The notes: a model not told the origin generated them from the letters alone. Shown: positions 25,596 to 34,463, counted from the stretch's first letter. The stretch: 64,000 nt of DNA from Nocardioides antri (GCF_008373765.1 NZ_VUJW01000002.1:124001-188000); one strand, 5' to 3'. Program-made: numbers and translations.

Positions 25596-26313
25596 AAACG
25601 CGGTGGAGGTGGCGGGGCTGACCGTCGTCCGCGGACGGCGCGAGGTCCTGCACGGACTCGACTTCACGATCCCGGCCGGCCAGGTGACCGGCCTGCTCGG
25701 CCCGTCCGGCTGCGGCAAGTCGACGCTGATGCGGACGCTGGTCGGGGTGCAGGCGGGCGTCACCGGCACGGTCACGGTCCTCGGTGAGCCGGCCGGCTCC
25801 CCGGTGCTGCGGCACCGGATCGGCTACGTCACCCAGGCGCCCAGCGTGTACGACGACCTGAGCGTCGCCGAGAACCTCGCGTTCTTCGCGCGGGTGCTCG
25901 GCGTCGACCGGCGCGAGACGAGGCAGGTGATCGAGGCGGTCGACCTCGTCGACCACGCCGACCAGGTCGTCGGCCGCCTCAGTGGCGGGCAACGGTCGCG
26001 GGCCAGCCTGGCTGTCGCGCTCCTCGGCAGCCCGAGCCTGCTGGTCCTCGACGAGCCGACGGTCGGTCTCGACCCGGTGCTGCGGGAGGACCTGTGGGCG
26101 ATGTTCCACCGGCTCGCGGACGGGGGCGTCGCCGTACTCGTCTCCAGCCACGTCATGGACGAGGCCGAGCGCTGCGACCGGCTGCTCCTCATGCGCGACG
26201 GGGTCTTCATCGCCGACGGGACGCCGACCGAGATCAAGGAGAAGGCAGGCCTCGATCGGGCGGCCGACATCGAGCAGGCGTTCCTCACGATCGTGCGGGG
26301 TGAGGCGGCATGA
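25588..26313 (+). CDS. ABC exporter ATP-binding protein
   Basis: A 241-residue ATPase of an ABC-2 type exporter. Walker A GPSGCGKST, Q-loop VTQAPSVYDDL, signature LSGGQRSR, Walker B LLVLDEPTVGLDP and switch SSHVMDEAE are all present. ATG 25588 (or the next codon, ATG 25591) sits at the predicted transcription start, so the message is likely leaderless. The stop overlaps the permease ATG (ATGA). Together with the permease and TetR it forms a DrrAB-like efflux module; substrate unknown. Confidence 0.9.
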   Translation: MMKNAVEVAGLTVVRGRREVLHGLDFTIPAGQVTGLLGPSGCGKSTLMRTLVGVQAGVTGTVTVLGEPAGSPVLRHRIGYVTQAPSVYDDLSVAENLAFFARVLGVDRRETRQVIEAVDLVDHADQVVGRLSGGQRSRASLAVALLGSPSLLVLDEPTVGLDPVLREDLWAMFHRLADGGVAVLVSSHVMDEAERCDRLLLMRDGVFIADGTPTEIKEKAGLDRAADIEQAFLTIVRGEAA

Positions 26314-27047
26314 ATCCCCGGATCACCCTCGCGATCGCGGCCCGCGTGCTCACCCAGCTCCGTCGCGACCACCGCACCCTCGCGATCATGCTCGTCCTGC
26401 CGTGCCTGCTGATCAGCCTGCTCTGGTGGATGTTCGAGGACCTGCCCGGTGACAGCTTCGACCGGCTGGGGCCCGGCCTGCTGGCGATGTTCCCCTTCAT
26501 CGTGATGTTCCTCGTCACCAGCGTGACCACGCTGCGCGAGCGCTCCGGCGGCACCCTCGAGCGGCTGCTCGCGATGCCGATGGGGAAGCTCGACTTCCTG
26601 TTCGGCTACGCGATCGCGTTCGGGCTCGTCGCCGCGGTGCAGTCCGCCGCCGCGGTCGCCCTCAGCGTCGGCCTGCTCGACCTCACCATCGAGGGCCCGG
26701 TGTGGCTGCTGACCGTCGTCGCGGTCGCCGACGCCGTCCTCGGCAGCGCGCTCGGCCTCTTCGTCAGCGCGTTCGCGCAGACCGAGTTCCAGGCCGTGCA
26801 GTTCATGCCGGCGCTGGTGATCCCGCAGATCCTCCTCTGCGGGCTCTTCGTCCCGCGCGCCGTCCTCCCCGACGTCCTCAACGTGGTCAGCGACGTGCTG
26901 CCGCTGTCCTACGCCGTCGACGCGATGGCGCACCTCACCCGCTCCACCACGACCAGCGACGTGTGGGCGGACCTGGCGGTCGTCGCGGCGTACGCCGTCG
27001 CCGGGCTCGCACTCGGGGCGGGCACCCTCCGCCGCCGGAGCGAGTGA
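26310..27047 (+). CDS. ABC-2 type exporter permease
   Basis: A 245-residue membrane subunit with about six hydrophobic segments. The N-terminus RITLAIAARVLTQLRRDHRTLAIML leads into the first segment (VLPCLLISLLWWMF). TLRERSGGTLERLLAMPM is the cytoplasmic coupling helix typical of DrrB/YadH-like permeases, and QFMPALVIPQILLCGLFVP follows. It is translationally coupled to the ATPase. The next gene has its own promoter, so the exporter operon ends here. Confidence 0.88.
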   Translation: MNPRITLAIAARVLTQLRRDHRTLAIMLVLPCLLISLLWWMFEDLPGDSFDRLGPGLLAMFPFIVMFLVTSVTTLRERSGGTLERLLAMPMGKLDFLFGYAIAFGLVAAVQSAAAVALSVGLLDLTIEGPVWLLTVVAVADAVLGSALGLFVSAFAQTEFQAVQFMPALVIPQILLCGLFVPRAVLPDVLNVVSDVLPLSYAVDAMAHLTRSTTTSDVWADLAVVAAYAVAGLALGAGTLRRRSE

Positions 27048-27065
27048 CGCCGACGACCTCCGCTG

Positions 27066-27094
27066 CTGACCGGCGTGGTGGCGCGTCGTACCGT
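27066..27094 (+). promoter_or_regulatory. Promoter of the proline dehydrogenase gene
   Basis: CTGACC (27066-27071), 17-nt spacer, TACCGT (27089-27094), then 7 nt to ATG 27102. A leaderless transcript is predicted. Confidence 0.5.
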
Positions 27095-27101
27095 TTCTCC
27101 C

Positions 27102-28067
27102 ATGCGACCCGTGCGTGACTCGCTCCTCCTCCTCTCGCGGAGCCGCGGCGTGAAGCGGCTCATCACCACGCTCCCGGTCTCGGCGGCGGTCGTCCGCTCC
27201 TACGTGCCCGGCGAGTCGGCCGAGGACGCGGTCTCCGCAGCGGCGACGCTGGCGGCCGAGGGCATCAACGTCACGCTCGACTACCTCGGCGAGGACACCA
27301 CCGACGTCGACCAGGCGGAGGCAACCGTCGCGGCGTACCTCGACCTGCTCAAGCAGCTCTCCGCGAAGGGCCTCGCGCGGCGCGCGGAGGTCAGCGTCAA
27401 GCTGACCGCCATCGGGCTCGCGCTCGACGACTCCGTCGCTCCGGGCGGCGGCCGGAAGATCGCGCTCGAGAACGCCCGGGCGATCTGCCGCGCGGCGCGC
27501 AACGCCGGCACCACGGTGACCCTCGACATGGAGGACCACACCACCACCGACCAGACGCTCGCGATCCTGCGCGAGCTGCGCAAGGACTTCCCCGAGACCG
27601 GCGCCGTGCTCCAGGCCTACCTGCACCGGACCGAGGCCGACTGCCGCGCGCTGGCCTACGCCGGCAGCCGGGTCCGCCTCTGCAAGGGCGCCTACGACGA
27701 GCCGTCCGACGTCGCCTTCACCGATCCCGACGAGGTCGACAGGTCCTATGTGCGCTGCCTCAAGGTCCTGCTCGGCCACACCGGCGCCGAGGGCGACTGC
27801 TACCCGATGATCGCGACCCACGACCCGCGGCTGATCGAGATCGCCTCGTCCCTGGCGAGCCGCTACGGCCGCGCCCAGGGCACCTACGAGTTCCAGATGC
27901 TCTACGGCATCCGTCCGGCGGAGCAGCGCCGGCTCGCGGCGGCGGGCGAGACGGTGCGCGTGTACGTCCCCTACGGCACCGAGTGGTACGGCTACCTCAT
28001 GAGAAGGCTCGCCGAGCGCCCGCAGAACCTGTCATTCTTCCTGACGTCCCTGGTGAAGAAGAACTGA
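27102..28067 (+). CDS. Proline dehydrogenase (monofunctional)
   Basis: A 321-residue FAD-dependent PRODH, a TIM barrel that oxidises proline to pyrroline-5-carboxylate. Motifs: LDYLGED (about 69-75), VSVKLTAIGL, TVTLDMEDH, VLQAYLHR, RLCKGAY and the C-terminal FQMLYGIRPAEQRR…VRVYVPYGTEWYGYLMRRLAERPQN, whose Arg pair binds the proline carboxylate. It is a stand-alone enzyme without the P5C dehydrogenase domain of PutA. proC follows after 12 bp, so the oxidative and reductive halves of a proline/P5C cycle are probably co-transcribed. Confidence 0.93.
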   Translation: MRPVRDSLLLLSRSRGVKRLITTLPVSAAVVRSYVPGESAEDAVSAAATLAAEGINVTLDYLGEDTTDVDQAEATVAAYLDLLKQLSAKGLARRAEVSVKLTAIGLALDDSVAPGGGRKIALENARAICRAARNAGTTVTLDMEDHTTTDQTLAILRELRKDFPETGAVLQAYLHRTEADCRALAYAGSRVRLCKGAYDEPSDVAFTDPDEVDRSYVRCLKVLLGHTGAEGDCYPMIATHDPRLIEIASSLASRYGRAQGTYEFQMLYGIRPAEQRRLAAAGETVRVYVPYGTEWYGYLMRRLAERPQNLSFFLTSLVKKN

Positions 28068-28079
28068 GCTGAGCACCCT

Positions 28080-28883
28080 ATGAAGCAGACCGCCGTCATC
28101 GGCGCCGGAGTGATGGGCGAGACCCTGCTGTCCGGCCTGGTCCGCGCGGGCCGCCGGGTCGACCAGCTGCTCGTCGGCGAGAAGCGCGAGGCGCGGGCCG
28201 CCGAGCTGGAGGAGAGGTACGGCGTCGCCGTCGTCTCCAACGTCGACGCGGCCACGAAGGCCGACACCGTCGCGCTCGTCGTGAAGCCGCAGGACATGGC
28301 CGACGTGCTGCGCGAGATCTCGCCGGTGCTGCGGCCCGGCCAGCTGCTGGTCTCGCTCGCGGCCGGCATCACCACCGACTTCATCGAGTCCCACGTCCCC
28401 GAGGGCGTGGCGGTCGTCCGGGTCATGCCCAACACCCCGGCGCTCGTCGACCAGGGCATGTCCGCGATCTCGCCCGGGTCCCACTGCGACGACGCCCACC
28501 TCGCCGAGGCCGAGGAGCTGATGGCCTCGGTCGGCAAGGTGATCCTGGTGCCGGAGAAGCAGCAGGACGCGGTGACCGCGATCAGCGGGTCCGGCCCGGC
28601 CTACATCTTCTTCGTCGTGGAGTCGATGATCGAGGGCGGCGTGCACCTCGGCCTCCCCCGCACGACCGCCACGGAGCTGGCGATCCAGACCCTGGTCGGG
28701 TCGGCCGCGATGCTGCGCGAGACCGGCGAGCACCCGACCGTGCTTCGCGAGCAGGTGACGTCGCCGGCCGGCACCACCGCCGCGGCGCTGCGCGAGCTGG
28801 AGATCCACCGGGTGCGCGCGGCGTTCCTCGCCGCGCTCGAAGCCGCCCGGGACCGCTCGCGGGAGCTGGCGTCGGGGGCCTGA
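28080..28883 (+). CDS. proC: Pyrroline-5-carboxylate reductase
   Basis: A 267-residue NAD(P)H-dependent enzyme making proline. N-terminal Rossmann fold AVIGAGVMGETLLSGLVRAG, VKPQDMADVL, VRVMPNTPALVDQGMSAI, the C-terminal AISGSGPAYIFFVVESMIEGG and the substrate loop VTSPAGTTAAALRELE are all canonical. It equals Rv0500 in the conserved mycobacterial order. In this genome it lies behind proline dehydrogenase, and a strong palindromic region follows its stop. Confidence 0.95.
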   Translation: MKQTAVIGAGVMGETLLSGLVRAGRRVDQLLVGEKREARAAELEERYGVAVVSNVDAATKADTVALVVKPQDMADVLREISPVLRPGQLLVSLAAGITTDFIESHVPEGVAVVRVMPNTPALVDQGMSAISPGSHCDDAHLAEAEELMASVGKVILVPEKQQDAVTAISGSGPAYIFFVVESMIEGGVHLGLPRTTATELAIQTLVGSAAMLRETGEHPTVLREQVTSPAGTTAAALRELEIHRVRAAFLAALEAARDRSRELASGA

Positions 28884-28904
28884 GGGGCGGGTCGCGCGGG
28901 GCGC

Positions 28905-28985
28905 GGAATACCCGGTCGACCGGGTATTCCACGGGTTGTCGGCCAATGCAACAGCGGACAACCCGTGGGAAAGGCGGACAACCCC
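28905..28985. terminator. Compound palindrome between proC and a convergent HAD gene
   Basis: A 26-bp perfect palindrome (28905-28930, centre GGTCGACC) adjoins a second hairpin with 12-bp arms CCACGGGTTGTC (28929-28940) and GACAACCCGTGG (28957-28968). GCGGACAACCC then recurs at about 28974. It probably terminates both converging genes but is more elaborate than needed. Confidence 0.65.
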
Positions 28986-29001
28986 GCCCAGCCGAGCCGC
29001 G

Positions 29002-29709
29002 CTACCAGCCCAGGTCGGCGAGCGACCGGATCCGGGTGATCCCCGCGACCTCGTCGGCGCGGTAGCGACCCACCCGGTCGATCAGCACCCCGGCCATCCC
29101 CGCCGCGGCCGCGCCCTGCACGTCGTGGCGCAGCGAGTCGCCGACCATCACCACGCCCCCGGGGTCCACGCCCAGCTCGTGGCAGGCGTGGTGGAACGCG
29201 CGGGGGTCGGGCTTCGCCGCGGGCAGCGCGGACGACGCGTAGACGGGCACGCCGTGGGAGGAGAGGCCGGTACGGCGCACCTTCTCCTCCTGCGCGGCCT
29301 GGTCGCCGTTGGTGAGGATCCCGACCGGGAGCCCCAGCGCGCGCACCCGGGCGATCGCCGGGCCGGCGTCCTGGAACGCCGACCAGGCAGCGCGGAAGCA
29401 CGCGAGGTACCCGCCGATCACGTCGTCGGCGACCGCGTCGTCGCGCAGGTCAGAGCCTGGGAAGAACGCGCGGATCCGCGCGCGTCGCTGCTCCCTGTGA
29501 GAGATCTCGCCGCGCTGGTACCGCTCGTAGTGGAACGCCTCGAGCGTGAACCAGCGCTCGACGTGCTCCTCGATGTCGTCGTCGAGGCCCATCCCCGCCA
29601 GCCAGACGCGCAGGCCGCGCTCGACGGCGCCGCGGTGGTCGACGAGGGTGTCGTCGAGGTCGAACAGCACGCCGGTCACGGGCCTCCCGAGCCAGCTCGC
29701 CGTCGCCAT
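29002..29709 (-). CDS. HAD-family hydrolase
   Basis: A 235-residue haloacid-dehalogenase-fold phosphatase. Motif I is FDLDDTLVDH (about 15-24), motif II is GILTNGD, motif III Lys is in AAKPDPRAF and motif IV is VMVGDSLRHDVQGAAAAGM. The helical cap between motifs I and II fits subfamily IA (phosphoglycolate-phosphatase/YjjG-like). It starts at ATG 29709 with GAGG upstream and lies 32 bp after trpS on the same strand, so it is probably co-transcribed. The physiological substrate is unknown. Confidence 0.85.
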   Translation of the reverse strand: MATASWLGRPVTGVLFDLDDTLVDHRGAVERGLRVWLAGMGLDDDIEEHVERWFTLEAFHYERYQRGEISHREQRRARIRAFFPGSDLRDDAVADDVIGGYLACFRAAWSAFQDAGPAIARVRALGLPVGILTNGDQAAQEEKVRRTGLSSHGVPVYASSALPAAKPDPRAFHHACHELGVDPGGVVMVGDSLRHDVQGAAAAGMAGVLIDRVGRYRADEVAGITRIRSLADLGW

Positions 29710-29741
29710 GACGCCATCCTCGCAACCGCCACCGACACCGC

Positions 29742-30698
<957 letters not shown>

Positions 30699-30747
30699 GG
30701 CAGAGCTCCTGGGATCGAGCCCGCGAACGACCAGGGGAGTACGACGA

Positions 30748-30848
30748 ACGGCCGCCCGCAGGCGGCCGTCGGATGGTGAAGGGGGTGCTGGAACCGGTGG
30801 GCCGCCGTCAGGCGGGCCACCAGCAGTACGTCGTAGGCCTCAGCACCC
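30748..30848 (-). promoter_or_regulatory. Structured 5' leader of trpS
   Basis: On the minus strand, GGGTGCTG (30848-30841) can pair with CAGCACCC (30790-30783). These enclose an imperfect GGTGGCCCGCC/GGCGGCCCACC hairpin (30821-30796). A 9-bp ACGGCCGCC/GGCGGCCGT hairpin (30769-30748) follows before the ribosome site. No T-box motif or Trp-rich leader peptide was found. Confidence 0.35.
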
Positions 30849-30892
30849 GCCCATGGTCGCACGTCCGTCGGGCCGCCGCTTCCTGCTTTCCC

Positions 30893-30928
30893 TTGCCTCA
30901 GGGTGTGAAAGCGAGTAATCATGATTAC
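30893..30928 (+). promoter_or_regulatory. Promoter with 14-bp palindrome abutting the ATG
   Basis: TTGCCT (30893-30898), 17-nt spacer, TAATCA (30916-30921). The perfect palindrome GTAATCATGATTAC (30915-30928) covers the -10 and ends at the base before ATG 30929. A repressor site on a leaderless start is likely. Confidence 0.6.
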
Positions 30929-31447
30929 ATGACTGCAGAGGAGATCCGCGGCTGGTTCGCCGGCCGCCTGCCCGAGGGGCTGTTCGAAGAGCTGGTCGAG
31001 GTCACCGTCGACCGCGAGGAGATCACCGTGATCGGCCGGATCCCGGCCCCCGAGGTCGCCGCCGACGTGTCCGACGCCGAGCGGGAGGCCACCGTGCAGG
31101 GCCGGATCGCGGAGTTCCGCGAGCGCACGCGCGGCGACCGGATGACGGTCGCGCGGGAGGCCGAGCGCCGCTTCGACCGCAAGGTCTCGTGGGGCGTCGA
31201 GTGCGACGAGACCCGCGCCCTGTTCACCCACGTCGCCGCTCCGGTGATGACCCGGCTCCGGCAGCCCGAGCGGCGCGTCCTCGACCTGCTCGTCGCCGGC
31301 GGCGTCGCGCGCAGCCGCAGCGACGCGCTCGGCTGGTGCGTCCGGCTGGTGCAGCAGCACGCCGACGACTGGCTGGCCGAGCTGCGCGACTCGCTGGTCC
31401 AGGTCGAGGAGGTGCGCCGTCGCGGTCCGGACGCCGCGGCCGGCTAG
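30929..31447 (+). CDS. Conserved actinobacterial protein of unknown function
   Basis: A 172-residue soluble protein. The N-terminal half has a short beta/alpha pattern (VTVDREEITVIGRIPAPE). The middle is rich in Arg/Glu (QGRIAEFRERTRGDRMTVAREAERRFDRKVSWGVEC). The C-terminal half (APVMTRLRQPERRVLDLLVAGGVARSRSDALGWCVRLV) resembles a ribbon-helix or HTH-like helical segment but no family could be named. The gene begins at a palindrome-covered leaderless promoter, so it may be autoregulated. Its stop overlaps the converging DUF1304 gene by 4 nt. Confidence 0.68.
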   Translation: MTAEEIRGWFAGRLPEGLFEELVEVTVDREEITVIGRIPAPEVAADVSDAEREATVQGRIAEFRERTRGDRMTVAREAERRFDRKVSWGVECDETRALFTHVAAPVMTRLRQPERRVLDLLVAGGVARSRSDALGWCVRLVQQHADDWLAELRDSLVQVEEVRRRGPDAAAG

Positions 31448-31833
31448 CCCTGCGCCAGCCCGATCACCACGAGGACGACGGCGAGCAGCGGCACCAGACC
31501 CTGCTTGAGCGCAGCCGACCCGCGGCCCGGGTTCCCCAGCACGAGCACGGCCGCCGCCGCGGCCATGGAGCCGGTGCCCGCCAGCACCAGCGCCGGTCCG
31601 ACGTCGTCGGCGTCCGCGGCCGCGAGCCCGACGCCGAGCCCGGTCACGATCGCGAGGAAGAGGTTGTAGAACCCCTGGTTGAACGCGAGCTCCTTGGTCG
31701 TCTCGGCCTCCTCCGCCGAGGTCCCGAACACCGCGCGGGTGCTCGGCCTGGTCCAGGCCAGCGACTCCATGAAGAAGATGTACACGTGGAGCGCGGCGGC
31801 GAGCGCAGCGAGCACGAGACCGGCGGTCAGCAT
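31444..31833 (-). CDS. DUF1304 membrane protein
   Basis: A 129-residue protein with four predicted membrane helices. The N-terminal LAAALHVYIFFMESLAWTRPSTRAVFGT and the following KELAFNQGFYNLFLA are signatures of the DUF1304 (YqjF/YqgA-like) family of unknown function. GACCCT lies 6 nt before the ATG, a weak leaderless promoter candidate. It overlaps the end of the plus-strand gene by 4 nt. Confidence 0.85.
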   Translation of the reverse strand: MLTAGLVLAALAAALHVYIFFMESLAWTRPSTRAVFGTSAEEAETTKELAFNQGFYNLFLAIVTGLGVGLAAADADDVGPALVLAGTGSMAAAAAVLVLGNPGRGSAALKQGLVPLLAVVLVVIGLAQG

Positions 31834-31882
31834 GAGCGCAGGGTCCCACAGGGGGAGTCCCTCGACCAGCGGTCCGTCCGCG

Positions 31883-32500
31883 TCAGGCGTCCGGGACCGG
31901 CGCGCCGGGAGGCGTGGTCGCGCCGAGCACGGCCGTCGTGATCGCCAGCGGCGCGTCCTCGGCGGTGAGCTCCCCGTTGTGCACGGCAGTGGCCGCGGCG
32001 TGGGTCACCGTGTGCAGCAGCGTGACCTGCCACTGCACGGGGAGGTCGTCGCGGAAGTGGCCGGCCGCGCGGCCGCGCTCGAGGAAACCTACAGCGCGGT
32101 CCCGCAGCCCGGCGTGCGCTGCCACCATCTCGTCGTCGGCGAGGGTGCGCTCGGCGGCGACCACCAGGGCGCCGTACCTCGCGCTGACCTCCCAGGTCGC
32201 GGCGACCAGCCGGCGCAGGGCGTCGACCGGGTCACCGTCGAGGTCGACCGCGCCGAGGACCGACTCCGCCTCGGCCATCGCCCGGTCCACGACGGCCGCG
32301 ACGAGCGTCGCGCGCGAGTCGAAGTGGCCGTAGAGCGTCACCCGGCCGACGCCGGCCGCCTTCGCGATCTCGCTGATGCTCGCATCCGGGTCGCGGGCGA
32401 GGCAGTCCGTCGCAGCGTCGATGATCGCCGCGATGTTCTTGCGGGCGTCGGCCCGCAGCTGTCGGCCTGCGCCCGCGGGCCCGGTGCGAGTGGTGGTCAC
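31883..32500 (-). CDS. TetR-family regulator of the MFS efflux operon
   Basis: A 205-residue regulator with HTH ARKNIAAIIDAATDCLARDPDASISEIAKAAGVGRVTLYGHFDSRATLV (about residues 19-66) and a C-terminal ligand-binding helical domain. The GTG start overlaps the preceding 4-TM gene stop (GTGA). It is the last gene of the MFS/4-TM/TetR operon. Two near-identical 20-bp inverted repeats at the operon promoter (34376-34422) are its likely binding sites, giving autoregulated, substrate-inducible efflux. Confidence 0.85.
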   Translation of the reverse strand: MTTTRTGPAGAGRQLRADARKNIAAIIDAATDCLARDPDASISEIAKAAGVGRVTLYGHFDSRATLVAAVVDRAMAEAESVLGAVDLDGDPVDALRRLVAATWEVSARYGALVVAAERTLADDEMVAAHAGLRDRAVGFLERGRAAGHFRDDLPVQWQVTLLHTVTHAAATAVHNGELTAEDAPLAITTAVLGATTPPGAPVPDA

Positions 32501-32937
32501 GGTCCGGCCATCGTATGCGCCGGGTCGCCCTTCCCGTGGTGGCCGTGCCCGCCGGCGTACTCGCTCCAGCGGAGGAGCATGGCCCCGAGCATGAACCCGA
32601 ACATCAGCACGTGCCCGACCGTCATCACGCCGTGCTCGCCCAGCGCGCCGGCCCAGTGGAAGGGATAGGCCACGACGAAGCCGGCGTACATCGCCGCCGA
32701 CATCTCCAGGGTCGGTGCCCACGCGTGGCCCCCGAACCTCATCCAGCCCGCCATCGGGACCGCCATCGTCGTCGCCATCACCAGCGTCTCGACCTCGACG
32801 GAGCGCAGCACGCTGCCGTCGTCGACGCCGCTCGTCGCCAGCAGCCAGACGGGGAAGAGCACCATCATCCCGACCAGCATCGCGACGACCATCTCGAGGT
32901 AGTGCAGGCCGAACCTGCGCAGCTCACGTCTCCTCAT
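32497..32937 (-). CDS. Four-helix membrane protein with His-rich tail
   Basis: A 146-residue protein with four hydrophobic segments and Met-rich helices (YLEMVVAMLVGMMVLFP; VGHVLMFGFMLGAMLL). The C-terminus GGHGHHGKGDPAH could bind metal. Similar proteins are sometimes labelled 'FliP-like', but the flagellar export signature is not evident here. It lies between the MFS transporter (start overlaps its stop, ATGA) and the TetR gene, so it is part of the efflux operon. Function unknown; an accessory membrane or metal-related role is possible. Confidence 0.7.
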   Translation of the reverse strand: MRRRELRRFGLHYLEMVVAMLVGMMVLFPVWLLATSGVDDGSVLRSVEVETLVMATTMAVPMAGWMRFGGHAWAPTLEMSAAMYAGFVVAYPFHWAGALGEHGVMTVGHVLMFGFMLGAMLLRWSEYAGGHGHHGKGDPAHTMAGP

Positions 32938-34361
32938 CAGTGGAACCCTCCCTGGTGGGCGGAGTGGCCGGTTGCGGGCGAGCGCCGGGGGACGAGCGCC
33001 ACGGCGACGAGGCCGGCCACGACTCCGACGACCGCCGCGAGCGTGAAGCCGTCGACGAAGCCCGCCAGGGTGGCGCCGCCGAGGCTGGCGGCCGCGACGC
33101 TGGAGATGACGGCCGCGCCCAGGGCCGCCCCGAACTCGTGGAACGTGCTCACGATGCCCGACGCGATGCCGGACTCGTGCGGCGCGACCTGACCGAGCGC
33201 GGTGGCCGACGCGGCGACGAACAGCACGCCGAGGCCCAGCGCGGCGACGGTCAGCCCGACGACGACCGCGGTCGACCCGTCCGCCACGGCCGGTACGACG
33301 AAGCCGGCTGCGGCAACGGCGAACCCGAGGGCCGACAGCGTGCGGGCGCCGAACCGTGCGATCAGGTGGCCGCCGGCGGTCGCGCCGACCACGGTCGCCA
33401 GCGCGACGGGCAGGAACAGCACGCCGGTCAGCAGCGCGCCGTGGTGTGCGCGGTTCTGGAGGTAGAAGGTCCCCAGGAAGAACGCGGCCACCATCAGCGC
33501 GGTCGCTGTCACCACGACGAAGGTGCCGGCGGCGACGGGCCGCCGGACCAGCAGCCGGAGGTCCATGAGCGGGGAGCGCGCCGTCTGCTGGCGGATGCCG
33601 AAGGCGGCGTACAGCGCGGCCGCGGCGGCCAGCAGGAGGGTCGTCGTCGGGTCGGCCCACCCGCGGTCGCCGGCACCGATCAGCGCGTAGATGCCGGTGC
33701 CGGTCGCCGCGGTCACCAGAGCGGCGCCGAGCACGTCGACGCCCCCCGTCGGTGCCGGCCGGGGCGTCCGGGGCAGCAGCCGGACGAGCGCCACGCCGAC
33801 GACCACGCCGATCGGGAGGTTCACGTAGAAGACCCACGGCCAGCCGGGACCGGCCGTCAGCACCCCGCCGACCAGCACGCCGAGCGCGGCGCCCCCACCC
33901 CCGAGCGCTGACCACACCCCGAGCGCCCGGGAGCGCTCGTCGCCGTCGAACAGGTGGAGGACGGTCGACAGCGCGGCGGGGGAGAGCAGCGCGGCGCCCA
34001 CGCCCTGCCCGACGCGGCCGGCGATCAGCACCTCGCCGCTCCCGCTCAGGCCCGACGCGAGCGACGCGACGGTGAAGACGGCGAGCCCGGTGAGCACGAC
34101 CGGCCGTGAGCCCACGATGTCGGCCACCCGACCGCCCACCAGCATCAGGCCGCCGAACGCGAGCGTGTAGGCGCTCACCACCCAGGTGGTCGCAGCGCGC
34201 CCGAGGCCGAGGTCGGCGCCGAGGTCGGGAAGGGCGATCGCGACGACGGTGACGTCGACGATCAGCATGAGCTGGGCGGCGCCGAGGAACCCCAAGGTGG
34301 TCCAGCGGCGGGGGTCGGCGACTGCGGTGACTGTCGCCGACGGGGGCGGGGATGGCGTCAT
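32937..34361 (-). CDS. MFS multidrug efflux transporter (DHA2/EmrB type)
   Basis: A 474-residue transporter with 14 predicted helices. Motif A-like GGRVADIVGSRPVV follows TM2, motif C-like ALGVLVGGVLTAGPGWPWVFYVNLPIGVV lies in TM5-6, and the N-terminal MLIVDVTVVAIALPDLGADLGLG contains motif D1. Proton-driven export of lipophilic compounds is expected. ATG 34361 has TTGGAG upstream and a repressor-covered promoter. It is the first gene of the operon with the 4-TM protein and TetR. Confidence 0.9.
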   Translation of the reverse strand: MTPSPPPSATVTAVADPRRWTTLGFLGAAQLMLIVDVTVVAIALPDLGADLGLGRAATTWVVSAYTLAFGGLMLVGGRVADIVGSRPVVLTGLAVFTVASLASGLSGSGEVLIAGRVGQGVGAALLSPAALSTVLHLFDGDERSRALGVWSALGGGGAALGVLVGGVLTAGPGWPWVFYVNLPIGVVVGVALVRLLPRTPRPAPTGGVDVLGAALVTAATGTGIYALIGAGDRGWADPTTTLLLAAAAALYAAFGIRQQTARSPLMDLRLLVRRPVAAGTFVVVTATALMVAAFFLGTFYLQNRAHHGALLTGVLFLPVALATVVGATAGGHLIARFGARTLSALGFAVAAAGFVVPAVADGSTAVVVGLTVAALGLGVLFVAASATALGQVAPHESGIASGIVSTFHEFGAALGAAVISSVAAASLGGATLAGFVDGFTLAAVVGVVAGLVAVALVPRRSPATGHSAHQGGFH

Positions 34362-34375
34362 GGCTACTCCAATAA

Positions 34376-34424
34376 GTCGAACGATGATGTTCGAGATCAT
34401 AAGTCGAACACGAGTGTTCGACAA
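34376..34424 (-). promoter_or_regulatory. MFS operon promoter with duplicated TetR-type operator
   Basis: Minus-strand promoter: -35 TTGTCG (34424-34419), 17-nt spacer, -10 TATGAT (34401-34396). Operator 2 is GTCGAACACGAGTGTTCGAC (34403-34422, perfect 9-2-9 repeat) over the spacer. Operator 1 is GTCGAACGATGATGTTCGAG (34376-34395) over the start site. The copies are 27 bp apart, both preceded by ATAA or CATAA. Confidence 0.75.
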
Positions 34425-34463
34425 GAGGCTGCGGTCGGTGACCTCGTCGGCAGGCGGGGGCGG

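Noticed and set aside
30700-30900. T-box or Trp-rich leader peptide for trpS
   Set aside because: No TGGNACC-type T-box sequence and no short frame with clustered Trp codons.
32497-32937. Flagellar export protein FliP
   Set aside because: Length, helix count and motifs do not fit FliP, and there are no flagellar genes nearby.
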